From Pandoraea pulmonicola (lineage in GTDB: Bacteria; Pseudomonadota; Gammaproteobacteria; Burkholderiales; Burkholderiaceae), in contig NZ_CP010310.2 in the NCBI RefSeq assembly GCF_000815105.2, positions 4,030,001 through 4,094,000 on the forward strand: a stretch of 64,000 bases of DNA, read 5' to 3'. Position numbers and translations under genes: made by a program. The notes below the pieces were generated by a model that was not told the origin of the DNA, searched no databases, and worked only from the letters and a program-made list of their open reading frames with translations. Each line of letters begins with the position of its first letter. Position 1 is the first letter of the stretch. Positions 1 to 11,240 of this stretch are shown here, piece by piece.

Positions 1-66
1 GCGGACTGTCACCCCAGTCAGCGGCGTTCCCCCACCTTTTCCTGATTCTTGAATCCGAGACCAGCG

Positions 67-2310
<2,244 letters not shown>

Positions 2311-2390
2311 GAAAGACGGCAATCCCCGTAAGCGCAGCTAGGCGGCCACCACCGGCGCCTTGCTCGCGAACCGGACCGTCAGACGCAAAG

Positions 2391-2414
2391 AAGCCGGCAA
2401 ACGCCGGCTTTTTT
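2391..2414 (+). terminator. Rho-independent terminator of icd
   Basis: A perfect 8-bp stem AAGCCGGC / GCCGGCTT with a 4-base loop is followed by a run of six T residues. It sits 80 bases after the icd stop and before the convergent MFS gene. Confidence 0.9.
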
Positions 2415-2492
2415 GTTGCTTTGTTGACTTGCTACCGCACTACGGGGCGAGGAGCGCTTCCCCGCAGGAGATGCGCTCCGCACATGGCCCGC

Positions 2493-3803
2493 TCAGCGAT
2501 TGACCTGCGCCTTCGATTGGGTGAGCGCCAGCACCGCCCCCAGGGCCAGGGCTGCCGACACGCAGTACATACCGGCGTTCGTGCTTTGCGTCGCATCCTT
2601 GAGCCAGCCGATGATGAACGGGCTCACGAATCCGGCCAGGTTGCCGATCGAATTGATCATGCCGATGGCCGCCGCGGCCGAGCCGCCCACCAGCAGCGCG
2701 CTCGGGTACGTCCAGAACACCGGCATCGTGGCGAGCATGCCGGCCGTGCCGACCGACAGGGCGACCATGGCGAGCGGCACGTTGTTGCCCCACACAGTGC
2801 TCAGGTACAGGCCGACGGCGCCGGCCAGCGACACCACGGCGAAGTGCCAGCGGCGCTCGCCCGTCCGGTCCGAACTGCGTGCCACGGCGATCATGCTCAC
2901 CACGGCGCAGGCGTAAGGAATCGCGGTAAGCAGACCCACGTCGAGCGCGCTCTTCACGCCGCTCGCCTTGATCAGCGTCGGCAGGTAAAAGCCAATGCCG
3001 TAGAGGCCCATCATGCAGCAGAAGTAAATCGCCGCCATCTTCCACACGCGGGCGTTGGCGAAGACCGACGCGACCGAGTGCTGCGTCTTGCCGGCGCCGT
3101 CCTGCGCGATGTTGTACTCGAGAACCGCCTTCTCGTCTTCCGTCAGCCACGATGCGGCGCGAATGCCGTTGGGCAGGTACATCAGCGTGATCACGCCGAG
3201 AATGACCGATGGAATCGCCTCGATGAAGAACAGCCATTGCCAGGCCGCCCAGCCGCCCACGCCATTGAACGCGGCGAGAATCCAGCCCGAGAGCGGACCG
3301 CCAAACACGCCTGCGACGGGAATGCCGATCATGAACAGCGCGTTCATGCGGCCACGGCGCTGCGCCGGGAACCAGTAGGTCAGGTACAGCACGATGCCGG
3401 GGAAGAAGCCCGCCTCGGCCACACCGAGCAGGAAACGCACGATGTAGAACTGCGTGGGCGTCTTGACGAGCAGCGTGGCGGCCGAAAGCACCGCCCAGGA
3501 AATCATGATGCGCGCGATCCAGCGGCGCGCACCGACCTTGTGCATGATGATGTTGCTCGGCACTTCGAAGAAGAAGTAGCCGATGAAGAAGATGCCCGCG
3601 CCCAGACCGTACACGGTCTCGCTGAACTGGAGGTCGTTCAGCATCTGCAGCTTCGCGAAGCCGACGTTTACGCGGTCGAGATAAGCCGCGACATAGCACA
3701 GGAACAGGAATGGCAACAAACGCCAGGTCGCCTTTGCATAGGCTTGCGCCTCGATTGCGCTCGCGCGCGCGTTGGGTTGGGTACCGCTAGCGATAGTACT
3801 CAT
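2493..3803 (-). CDS. MFS transporter, anion:cation symporter (phthalate/tartrate permease-like) family
   Basis: This 436-residue protein of about 12 membrane segments resembles the ACS subfamily of the major facilitator superfamily, which usually imports organic acids such as phthalate, tartrate, glucarate or hydroxybenzoate derivatives with protons. The N-terminal helix carries the typical YLDRVNVGFA segment, and the first cytoplasmic loop precedes FFIGYFFFEVPSN, both hallmarks of this subfamily. The start is ATG 3803, with GGAG three bases upstream; a GTG at 3812 with GAGG upstream is an alternative. No catabolic genes adjoin it, so the substrate cannot be inferred. It is convergent with icd. 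Confidence 0.9.
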   Translation of the reverse strand: MSTIASGTQPNARASAIEAQAYAKATWRLLPFLFLCYVAAYLDRVNVGFAKLQMLNDLQFSETVYGLGAGIFFIGYFFFEVPSNIIMHKVGARRWIARIMISWAVLSAATLLVKTPTQFYIVRFLLGVAEAGFFPGIVLYLTYWFPAQRRGRMNALFMIGIPVAGVFGGPLSGWILAAFNGVGGWAAWQWLFFIEAIPSVILGVITLMYLPNGIRAASWLTEDEKAVLEYNIAQDGAGKTQHSVASVFANARVWKMAAIYFCCMMGLYGIGFYLPTLIKASGVKSALDVGLLTAIPYACAVVSMIAVARSSDRTGERRWHFAVVSLAGAVGLYLSTVWGNNVPLAMVALSVGTAGMLATMPVFWTYPSALLVGGSAAAAIGMINSIGNLAGFVSPFIIGWLKDATQSTNAGMYCVSAALALGAVLALTQSKAQVNR

Positions 3804-4172
3804 GGTCTCCACTTCGAACCTCGGCTGCTCGAGCAGCCAGAATCACGACTGCAACGCTGCTCCCGGACCACTCGCACCGATCACGCTGCCTTACCCACTC
3901 GACCGCTCTGACAGACCACACGATTCCCGTTTTGCGGGAATCGATTACGCGGAGTCCGGAGCATTGTCTCCGGACGTCGCGCCCCGCCCGCAGGCCGTTA
4001 CGCGACGTTTCTCACCCTGCCATCCCCTTTCGTTGTCGGGAGGCCGACGCGATTGTAAACCATAGGACACCGCTCCATCGGAACCTTGTCTCGGTCGGCG
4101 ATCGAAGCGTGCAGTTCCGCGATTTGCGACGCGAAGTCCGCGACTCGACGCCCACGGTTCGACGCCCGCCAA
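3804..4172. other. Intergenic stretch with two inverted repeats
   Basis: No gene was recognised in these 369 bases. They contain two perfect dyads. CGATTCCCG-N5-CGGGAATCG lies at 3921-3943, and GTCCGGA-N8-TCCGGAC lies at 3954-3975. Both lie in the presumed promoter area of the minus-strand MFS gene that starts at 3803, so one could be an operator. Neither is followed by a T-run on either strand, so they do not look like intrinsic terminators. Confidence 0.5.
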
Positions 4173-5378
4173 TCAGCGACGGCGCGTACGTAGCACGACG
4201 ACCACACAGACGCCGATGACGGCCGCGAGCGCACCACACAGAAAGACGGCGCGATAGCCGAACGGATTCGCGACGGCGCCGGCGAGCGGGCCGGTGAGCA
4301 GGATCGCCACGTCCTGGAACGCGGCATAGGTGCCGAGACTCGTGCCGCGGCTCGCGGCCGGCGCGCGCTTGACGACTTCGATGCCGAGCGACGGGAAGAT
4401 CAGCGATGCGCCGGCCCCCGCGAGCGCGGTGCCGAGCAGGGCCAGCCATGCCACGGGCGCTTGCCATACCAGCAGCAGGCCGATCGCTTCGACCACGAGC
4501 GAGGCCTGCGCCACGCGAAGGTTGCCGAAGCGCTCGGGCCAGCGTCCGCCGATCAGACGAAGCAGCACGAAGGCCAGACCGAACGCGGAGAGCGCGAGCG
4601 CCGCGCCTTGCCAGCGCGAGGCGTCGAAGTACAGCACGACGAACGCACCGACCACGGCGAAACCCACGCCCTGCAGAGCGAGCGCGAGCCCCGGCAGGAA
4701 CACGATGCGCAGCACCTGCGAATACGGCAGCGCGCCGCCTGCGTGATGCGCGGGCGCGACGGCGGGAATGCGCGCGACGACGGCCCGGCCGGCCAGCGGC
4801 AGCAGCACGATGAGCACGGCGACGCCCGCGAGCGAGGTACTGCCGAAAAGCGCGAGGCCGAGCGGCGCACCCACGGCGAAGCCGCCGAAGACGGCCGCGC
4901 CGGTCCACGACATCACGCGTCCCGATTGCGCGGCGCCGAGGCTGCCGATGGCCCACGTCAGCGTGCCGGTGATGCACAGGCTCTCGCCCATGCCGAGCAG
5001 CAGTCGCGACACGGTGAGCACGCCGAGACGAGGCGCGGGTGCGACGGTGACGAGACTCGTCGCGAGCATCGCGATGCCGGAGAGTCCGACGAACAGCAGG
5101 CCGCGCATGAGCGCGACCCGGGCGCCGCGCTGGTCGGCGGTGCGCCCCGCGAACTTGCGCGTGAGCACGGTGGCGAGCGACTGGATGCCGACAGCGAAGC
5201 CGACGACGACGTTGTGATAGCCGAGCGTGTCATGCACGAACAGCGGCACGACCGAAAGCGACATGCCGATGGTCAGGCACGCGAGAAACACGTTGGCGGA
5301 AAAACGCACGAGTAACGCGGTGGCGTTCGCAGGTGCGGCGGTGGCCGCGGATTGGCCGGGTGCAGCAGTGGACGACAT
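4173..5378 (-). CDS. MFS transporter, YhhS/YfcJ-like
   Basis: This 401-residue membrane protein has about 12 predicted helices and the MFS motif A (GRTADQRGAR) near residues 78-87. It resembles the YhhS/YfcJ (UPF0226) group of sugar or drug efflux proteins. The second half contains the GASLIFPSLGIEVVKR segment typical of that group. The ATG at 5378 is preceded by GGAG at 9 bases. It is clearly related to the MFS protein at 13750-14997, sharing the GRTAD loop, the GESLC/GESW helix and the FPSLG region. Substrate unknown. It stands alone, with 427 bases between it and the tetR gene. Confidence 0.88.
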   Translation of the reverse strand: MSSTAAPGQSAATAAPANATALLVRFSANVFLACLTIGMSLSVVPLFVHDTLGYHNVVVGFAVGIQSLATVLTRKFAGRTADQRGARVALMRGLLFVGLSGIAMLATSLVTVAPAPRLGVLTVSRLLLGMGESLCITGTLTWAIGSLGAAQSGRVMSWTGAAVFGGFAVGAPLGLALFGSTSLAGVAVLIVLLPLAGRAVVARIPAVAPAHHAGGALPYSQVLRIVFLPGLALALQGVGFAVVGAFVVLYFDASRWQGAALALSAFGLAFVLLRLIGGRWPERFGNLRVAQASLVVEAIGLLLVWQAPVAWLALLGTALAGAGASLIFPSLGIEVVKRAPAASRGTSLGTYAAFQDVAILLTGPLAGAVANPFGYRAVFLCGALAAVIGVCVVVVLRTRRR

Positions 5379-5805
5379 GAGAGAAGACTCCGTTTTTTTG
5401 AGCCGGCAGACGCGCGAAAGGCGAATCGGTGCAGATCGGTGCGAAGCGAAGAACGCACAGGCGCAACGAAACGACGCGCACGACGCAAGCCGGCGATCAG
5501 ATGGCCGCCGCGAGAGCGTCGATGGAAAGGCAAGTCGGATGGACGAGGCGCGTGTGGCGCGCAGAGAACCGGGTCAAGCGCTGATTGGGCAGCCCGGCGG
5601 TTCACCAGCGAACGCACACTCCTCGACCGACGTGCCGGATCACCGGCCGCTGTCGCGGAGAATGCGTTGTTTGACGTGAACGCTTACGTGGCATCGGCGG
5701 AATTCGCCGCCGCATGCCAAAAATCAGTTCGCATTCTAGCCACGGCTTTTGCGTTACGCAAGGTGCGTTAAAACATCGTGAGCCGCGTGACGTGTCCACG
5801 CCACG
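5379..5805. other. Intergenic stretch with one long dyad
   Basis: No convincing gene is visible in these 427 bases; a 65-codon frame on the minus strand (5602-5799) lacks any recognisable content. A dyad built from TGGCAT and ATGCCA arms around a GGCGGAATTCGCC core lies at 5689-5719. No T-run follows it on either strand, so it is more likely an operator or cruciform than a terminator. The region should contain the promoter of the minus-strand MFS gene. Confidence 0.4.
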
Positions 5806-6456
5806 TCAGCCGTCCGCGCGCAAGAGTCCCCAGCACAGGCGGTAAAGCTCGTCCTCGAATTCCGGGGTGCCGAGAAGCGGCGAGTCCTCGAGCGCGGCCG
5901 AGCGCAGCGTTCCCATGACGGCGCGCGTGAGCACGAAGACGGTGGCGGCGGTCGGCGGTCGCATCCCGGGCGCGTCGCGTCGGGCCATTGCGACGGCGAT
6001 GTGCTCGGCCGCTTCGCGCATGGCCTGCATGATGTTTTCGTGGTGATCGAGCTGCCAGGCCATCTTGATGAGCGAACGCTTCACGCGCCCGCCCGCGCCG
6101 AACGCTTCGATCAGCACACGCAGACGCTCGCGGATGATGCGCTCGGGATCGGCGCCCTCCTCCGCGGCGCGTGCAATGCGCTCGTTGAGCTCGTCCATCA
6201 CGCGTCGGCGTTCGCGCGCGATCATCGCGAGCAGGATGGCTTCTTTCGTTGGGAAATACTGATACAGCGTACCGATGGAAAAGCCGGCTTTCCTGGCGAT
6301 GCGATTGGTCGTGAGCGCGGCTTCGCCTTCCTCGTCGAGAACCTGAGCAGTGGCTTCGAAAATGGTCTCGACGGTGTGCTGCGCACGGGCCTGCATCGGC
6401 CGCTTTCGCATGGTGGACGAGGCGTTCGGGACGGCGGGCGGCTTGGTGGCTGACAT
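5806..6456 (-). CDS. TetR family transcriptional regulator
   Basis: This 216-residue protein has the TetR N-terminal helix-turn-helix at about residues 28-70, including the LTTNRIARKAGFSIGTLYQYF recognition region, followed by a variable ligand-binding helical domain. It is divergent from the PF10118 gene at 6604 across a 147-base gap, so that gene and tetR itself are the likely targets. A partial dyad AATG-N4-CATT lies at 6506-6517 between them. The ligand is unknown. A methionine 15 codons in (MRKRPMQ) is an alternative start, but the upstream ATG is kept here. Confidence 0.92.
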   Translation of the reverse strand: MSATKPPAVPNASSTMRKRPMQARAQHTVETIFEATAQVLDEEGEAALTTNRIARKAGFSIGTLYQYFPTKEAILLAMIARERRRVMDELNERIARAAEEGADPERIIRERLRVLIEAFGAGGRVKRSLIKMAWQLDHHENIMQAMREAAEHIAVAMARRDAPGMRPPTAATVFVLTRAVMGTLRSAALEDSPLLGTPEFEDELYRLCWGLLRADG

Positions 6457-6603
6457 GTTGAAAACCTGAGCGGGAAGCGAGTTGCGGCGAAGCGTCCAAG
6501 AAATGAATAATGCTCACATTCGCGACGAAATTCAAGCGGCGGCACCTGCGTGGCACTACCGGCGCGCGGTTTCGTCAATCACGTTCGAAGAGGTAAAACC
6601 GCC

Positions 6604-7443
6604 ATGAGCCACGACACTTCCCCCCTGACCGTACGCAAGCTGACCGTCGATCTGGCCAGTGGCTTCGATCGCCATTGGCACGGCGGAGATGCGTACCGCT
6701 CGATGTATTACAACGCGCTGTCGATGAGCTTCCCGGTCGGCGAGCAATCGTTCATCGACTCGGTGCGCGACACGATGGACGCGCTGCCGAACGATGCCCG
6801 CTACGACAAGCTGCGTGCCGACATTGCGCAGTTCATCGGACAGGAGGCGACGCATCGTCATCTGCATGGGCAATACAACGCACAGCTCGCGCGACAGGGG
6901 CTGATCAACCATTGGGAGAACTGGGCCACGACGCGCATTCAGTGGGCGAAGCGTCGCAAGCTCTCGCCGGTGTACATGCTCGCGGTGACGGCCGCCTACG
7001 AGCACTGCACGGCGGTATTCGGCGACGGTGCGCTTCGCTACGACCGCTGGCTGGCAAAGGCCGAGCCGAAGATGCGTCTGATGTGGCGCTGGCACGCCGC
7101 GGAGGAGACCGAGCACAAGGCGGTGGCGTTCGACCTCTATCGCGCGCTCGGTGGCAGCGAGCGGCAGCGCGTCCTCACCTATCTCTACGTGCTGTTCATG
7201 TTCGCCGTGGAAAGCCACGCGCAGACGATCAATAACCTCTGGCACGACGGCACGCTCTTCAAGCCCCGCACCTGGTGGAGCTTTACCACCATGTTCCTCG
7301 GACGCGATGGCCTGGTCTGGCGTTGCACTGGGCCGATGCTGAAATACCTTTCGCCGTCGTTCCATCCGAACCGCCACGGCGATCCGCAACTCGCGGAAGC
7401 ATGGCTCGCGGCGCATCACGCCGAATGGCGCGCCGTCCGCTGA
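6604..7443 (+). CDS. PF10118 family protein (annotated as metal-dependent hydrolase)
   Basis: This 279-residue cytoplasmic protein matches the family usually labelled 'predicted metal-dependent hydrolase' (COG3687, PF10118); no enzymatic reaction is firmly established for it to my knowledge. Two ExxH-type motifs are visible, EATH in GQEATHRHLH near residues 81-90 and ETEH in HAAEETEHK near 166-174, separated by a YEH. This layout recalls ferritin-like di-iron proteins, which is my inference. The ATG at 6604 is preceded by GAGGTAAAA; the frame is open 54 bases further upstream without an SD. It is divergent from the TetR regulator, its probable controller. Confidence 0.85.
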   Translation: MSHDTSPLTVRKLTVDLASGFDRHWHGGDAYRSMYYNALSMSFPVGEQSFIDSVRDTMDALPNDARYDKLRADIAQFIGQEATHRHLHGQYNAQLARQGLINHWENWATTRIQWAKRRKLSPVYMLAVTAAYEHCTAVFGDGALRYDRWLAKAEPKMRLMWRWHAAEETEHKAVAFDLYRALGGSERQRVLTYLYVLFMFAVESHAQTINNLWHDGTLFKPRTWWSFTTMFLGRDGLVWRCTGPMLKYLSPSFHPNRHGDPQLAEAWLAAHHAEWRAVR

Positions 7444-7740
7444 ACATCGCCTGGCCTACCCAGGATCCACTGCGGATCCATACCGGAGACGCGCCGTGAA
7501 GCAAGAGGCAAGGGCCCGGTGTTAACCCGAAAATTGCGACAACCGCAACGGAATACCGAGTATCAACCCTCCGTGATATATCGTGCGTCGCCCGTTGATA
7601 ATAATAATCACGCCTCAACGCAGCACCGATACCCGCGCAAAGCGAAGTCAGCGTGTCAATGACTCAGGCGCGCCCCTTGCTCTTCGGCGAAACAAGAAGT
7701 CCAGAGGCGCACACAACCAAAACGAGACGGAGACACATTC

Positions 7741-8781
7741 ATGAGCAAGGCAGCAGGGTGGCTGCGGGGCGCGCTCGCCCTCGCGGTTTGCGGCGCGACA
7801 GGTGCCGCCCACGCACAGTCGAACGTATCGCTCTACGGCCAGGTGGACGCCTGGGTCGGCGCCGCCAAGGCGCCGGGCGGCGAACGCGCCTGGACGCAAG
7901 GCGGGGGCGGCATGTCCACGTCCTATTGGGGAATGAAAGGCACCGAGGACCTGGGCGGCGGACTGAAGGCCATCTTCACGATGGAGGACTTCTTCCTGCC
8001 GCAGAACGGCCGCTACGGCCGCTTCACGGGCGACAGCTTCTTCTCGCGCAACGCTTACGTCGGTCTGCAATCGAATACGCTGGGCACGGTCACGATGGGC
8101 CGCCTGACCACGTCGTATTTCGTCTCGACGATTCTCTTCAACCCGTTCGTCGACTCCTATACGTTCAGCCCGATGGTCTATCACACGTTCCTCGGCATGG
8201 CCGGACAGGGGATCGTCGGCGACTCGGGCTGGAGCAACGCCGTGATGTACGCCACGCCCGACTACAAGGGGCTGGGCGCGAGCCTTTCGTACGCGTTCGG
8301 CAACAAGGCCGGCGAGACCGGCCAGAACAAGTGGAGCGCCGCCGCGATGTATTTCCACGGCCCGCTTGCCGCCACGCTCGCCTATCAGCAGGTGAAGTTC
8401 GATTCGACGCCCGACGATCAGGCCGGCATCGCGGGCTTTCGAAACCAGCAGGCGCTGCAGGCCGGCCTCACGTACGACTTCCAGGTAGTCAAGCTCTACG
8501 GCCAGTATCAGTACGTCAGGAACAACATCACGGGCGGCGATCTGTCGTCCAACGGCGGCCAGTTCGGGGTTTCGGTGCCGCTTGGCGGTGGAAGCGTGCT
8601 GGCGTCGTACGCCTACACGAAGAATTCCGGGCAGAACAACGCAAGCCGCAATACGTGGGCCATCGGCTACGACTACAACCTTTCGAAGCGCACGGACCTG
8701 TACGCCGCCTACCTCAACGACAAGGTGTCCGGGTTGGAGGCGGGCAATACTTTCGGGGTGGGCATGCGCACCAAGTTCTGA
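7741..8781 (+). CDS. Outer-membrane porin, Burkholderia-type (OmpC-like trimeric family)
   Basis: This 346-residue precursor has a signal peptide ending in AHA|Q near residue 24, followed directly by the SNVSLYGQVDAWV strand typical of beta-proteobacterial general porins. Alternating beta-strand patterns run through the chain and the last residue is Phe (GVGMRTKF), the usual signal for assembly of outer-membrane barrels. It probably forms a 16-stranded trimeric channel for small solutes. GGAG lies 8 bases before the ATG. The 297 bases upstream hold an AT-rich promoter-like area (GATATATC at 7575-7582) and no gene. Confidence 0.94.
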   Translation: MSKAAGWLRGALALAVCGATGAAHAQSNVSLYGQVDAWVGAAKAPGGERAWTQGGGGMSTSYWGMKGTEDLGGGLKAIFTMEDFFLPQNGRYGRFTGDSFFSRNAYVGLQSNTLGTVTMGRLTTSYFVSTILFNPFVDSYTFSPMVYHTFLGMAGQGIVGDSGWSNAVMYATPDYKGLGASLSYAFGNKAGETGQNKWSAAAMYFHGPLAATLAYQQVKFDSTPDDQAGIAGFRNQQALQAGLTYDFQVVKLYGQYQYVRNNITGGDLSSNGGQFGVSVPLGGGSVLASYAYTKNSGQNNASRNTWAIGYDYNLSKRTDLYAAYLNDKVSGLEAGNTFGVGMRTKF

Positions 8782-8872
8782 CAAACTCGGTCGCACGGTG
8801 GCGTGCGCAGTACAATGCGCGCGCCACCGCTGCACACGGACAACGGCATAACAAAGCCACAAGGAGCGCACG

Positions 8873-10165
8873 TTGCTGACCAAATTCTTCAAACTCGAGG
8901 AGCATGGCTCCAATGTACGGACGGAAATGGTGGCCGGTCTCACGACCTTCCTCACCATGTCGTACATCATCTTCGTCAACCCCAACATTCTCGGCACGAC
9001 CGGCATGGACAAGAGCGCCGTGTTCGTGGCGACGTGTCTTGCCGCCGCGATCGGCTCGGTGGTCATGGCTTTCGTGGCCAACTACCCGATCGGCATGGCG
9101 CCGGGCATGGGGCTCAACGCCTTCTTCGCCTTCACGGTCGTGGGCGCGATGGGCTACACCTGGCAACAGGCACTCGGCGCCGTGTTCATTTCGGGCTGCC
9201 TGTTCATCATCCTGACCGTGACCGGGGTGCGCTCCTGGCTGATTGCCGGGGTTCCCAAGTCGCTACGATGCGCCATCGCCGCCGGTATCGGCCTGTTCCT
9301 CGCGATCATCGCCCTCGGCAACGCCGGCGTGGTCGTGGCGAACCCGGCGACGAAGATCGGTCTGGGCGACCTGCACTCGCCGCAAGCGCTGCTTGCGATC
9401 TTCGGCTTTTTCCTGATCGCCGTGCTCGATGCGCTGCGCATTCGCGGCGCCATCCTGATCGGTATCCTCGTCGTCACGATCCTCTCGATGGTGTTCGGCC
9501 TGAACCAGTTCCAGGGCGTGTTCGCGATGCCGCCGAGCCTCGCGCCGACGTTCCTCCAGCTCGACATTCCGGGCGCCCTGCACGCCGGTTTCGTGCAGGT
9601 GATCCTGGCATTCGTGCTGGTGGAAGTGTTCGACGCCACGGGTACGCTGATGGGCGTGGCCAAGCGTGCCGGCCTGCTCGAAGGTACGCACTACAAGGGG
9701 CTTGGCCGCGCGCTCTTCGCGGATTCGATCGCCATCTTCGTCGGCTCGCTGCTCGGCACGAGCAGCACCACCGCCTACGTGGAAAGCGCTTCGGGCGTGC
9801 AAGCCGGCGGCCGCACCGGCCTCACGGCGCTCACCGTTGCCGCGCTGTTCGTCCTGGCGTTGTTCATCGCGCCGCTCGCCGGCTCGGTGCCCGCCTACGC
9901 GGCGGCTCCGGCCCTGCTGTACGTGGCCGGTCTGATGCTGCGCGAATTGCTCGACGTGGAATGGGACGACATCACGGAAGCCACCCCGGCCGCACTCACC
10001 GCACTCGCGATGCCGTTCACGTACTCGATCGCGACCGGCCTGGCGTTCGGCTTCATTTCGTACGCCGTGCTCAAGCTGTTCACGGGCCGCGCGAAGGAAG
10101 TCCACCCTGCCGCCTGGGTGATCGCCGTGTTGTTCGTGCTGAAGTACATCTTCTTCCCGGGCTGA
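8873..10165 (+). CDS. NCS2 family purine permease, AzgA/GhxP-like
   Basis: This 430-residue inner-membrane protein of about 12-14 helices belongs to the AzgA-like branch of NCS2, which takes up guanine, hypoxanthine or adenine by proton symport. Typical family segments are TEMVAGLTTFLTMSYIIFVNP at the N-terminus, APGMGLNAFFAF near residues 79-90 and the GTSSTTAYVESASG loop near 295-310. Translation starts at TTG 8873: AAGGAG at 8861-8866 is correctly placed and no ATG or GTG is available without losing the conserved N-terminus. It is closed by the hairpin at 10223-10260. Purine use is supported by xdhAB at 60.6 kb. Confidence 0.92.
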   Translation: MLTKFFKLEEHGSNVRTEMVAGLTTFLTMSYIIFVNPNILGTTGMDKSAVFVATCLAAAIGSVVMAFVANYPIGMAPGMGLNAFFAFTVVGAMGYTWQQALGAVFISGCLFIILTVTGVRSWLIAGVPKSLRCAIAAGIGLFLAIIALGNAGVVVANPATKIGLGDLHSPQALLAIFGFFLIAVLDALRIRGAILIGILVVTILSMVFGLNQFQGVFAMPPSLAPTFLQLDIPGALHAGFVQVILAFVLVEVFDATGTLMGVAKRAGLLEGTHYKGLGRALFADSIAIFVGSLLGTSSTTAYVESASGVQAGGRTGLTALTVAALFVLALFIAPLAGSVPAYAAAPALLYVAGLMLRELLDVEWDDITEATPAALTALAMPFTYSIATGLAFGFISYAVLKLFTGRAKEVHPAAWVIAVLFVLKYIFFPG

Positions 10166-10222
10166 TCGCAGCGGTCTCGCCTCGGCCTTAGCGGCCGGAA
10201 CAGCCGTAGCGTCCGTAAGACA

Positions 10223-10260
10223 ACGGCCCGCCGAGGGATTCCCCGGCGGGCCGTTTCGTT
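10223..10260. terminator. Bidirectional intrinsic terminator between purine permease and GNAT gene
   Basis: An 11-bp stem ACGGCCCGCCG / CGGCGGGCCGT extends inward by a GGG/CCC pair with one bulged base and a small loop, followed by a T-rich tail (TTTCGTTT). It lies between two convergent genes and can serve both. Confidence 0.85.
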
Positions 10261-10284
10261 TGCTGCGGGTCTATGCCGACGTTG

Positions 10285-11010
10285 CTAGGCTCGCGCGGCC
10301 GAAATCAACGCAGCCAGCTCGGCACGCTGCCGGCCCTGCTCGTCGAAGTTCTCCGGCGAGAGCCACTGTTCGAATCCGCGACGAATGGCCGGCCACTCCC
10401 CGTCCGTCATCGAGAACCACGCCGTGTCGCGGCTGCGGCCCCGGTACACGATGGCCTGACGGAAAATGCCCTCGAAGGTGAAGCCGTATCGCAACGCGGC
10501 CCGCCGCGACGGTGCGTTGAGCGCATCGCACTTCCATTCGTATCGGCGATAGCCCAGTTCGTCGAAGGCGCGGCGCATCAGCAGGTATTGCGCTTCGGTG
10601 CCCGCTCGCGTGCGCTTGAGCAACGGCGAATACGCCACATGCCCAACCTCCACCACGCCGTTCGCCACGTCGATGCGCATCAGCGCCAACGTGCCGACGG
10701 CCTTGCCCGTTTCACTATCCACCACGACGTGATGCAACGGATCGGGCGAGGCGGCCATCCTGGTCGCATACGCGTAGTAGCTGTCGAAATCCGGGAATGG
10801 ACCGCCCGACATGTAGGTCCAGTCGCGGCCGTCCGGCGCCGTCGCATACGCCTCGTACAACTCCCGCGCATGGCGCTCGACATCCATCGGCTCCAGACGG
10901 CAATACCGCCCCTCGATCGGCTTGCGCGGCGGCTGCATACGCGGCGTCCAACCCGACACCGCAGGACCTATCGGCTGGTCGTACTCGTTGAATTGCGGAA
11001 CGTCTGTCAT
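10285..11010 (-). CDS. GNAT family N-acetyltransferase (RimJ/RimL/YdaF-like)
   Basis: This 241-residue protein has the acetyl-CoA-binding GNAT fold of the RimJ/RimL type at about residues 35-190. Visible hallmarks are the GRYCRLEPMD opening, the EVGHVAYSPLLKRTRAGTEA segment that should bind the pyrophosphate of acetyl-CoA, and KCDALNAPSRRAALRYGFTFEGIFR near the C-terminus. Close relatives are often annotated as ribosomal-protein or small-molecule acetyltransferases; the acceptor here is unknown. GGGAG precedes the ATG at 11010 by 9 bases. It is divergent from the MocR-like regulator at 11241, so regulation by that protein is possible. Confidence 0.88.
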   Translation of the reverse strand: MTDVPQFNEYDQPIGPAVSGWTPRMQPPRKPIEGRYCRLEPMDVERHARELYEAYATAPDGRDWTYMSGGPFPDFDSYYAYATRMAASPDPLHHVVVDSETGKAVGTLALMRIDVANGVVEVGHVAYSPLLKRTRAGTEAQYLLMRRAFDELGYRRYEWKCDALNAPSRRAALRYGFTFEGIFRQAIVYRGRSRDTAWFSMTDGEWPAIRRGFEQWLSPENFDEQGRQRAELAALISAARA

Positions 11011-11110
11011 TCATCTGTCTCCCTGAGGTCGCGGAATTTCATGTTGCTCATGACGCTGAAAGTACCGCATCAGTGGTACGATAAAAAGCACCACCACTCC
11101 GGAATCTGAT

Positions 11111-11191
11111 GGTGCCAGGCCGGAGCCCCTTTCCGCCGCTCAGACATAGAACCAACTCGCTGCAGAAAGGGGCCCCGGCCTGGCCGGCACC
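11111..11191. repeat. Long imperfect inverted repeat upstream of the MocR-type gene
   Basis: Arms at 11111-11133 and 11165-11191 are complementary over about 22 bases, starting GGTGCC and ending CCCTTTC, with a 4-base insertion (GGCC) and one short mismatch. The spacer is 31 bases. It lies 50 bases before the regulator start and could form a strong RNA hairpin in the leader. Confidence 0.6.
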
Positions 11192-11240
11192 GCCCCCGGT
11201 AGCTCACACCTAAACTCTCGCCCTGCCCCCCCTTTCTACG

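Noticed and set aside
5602..5799. 65-codon minus-strand frame downstream of tetR
   Set aside because: No SD, no recognisable sequence, and it lies over a dyad-containing intergenic region.
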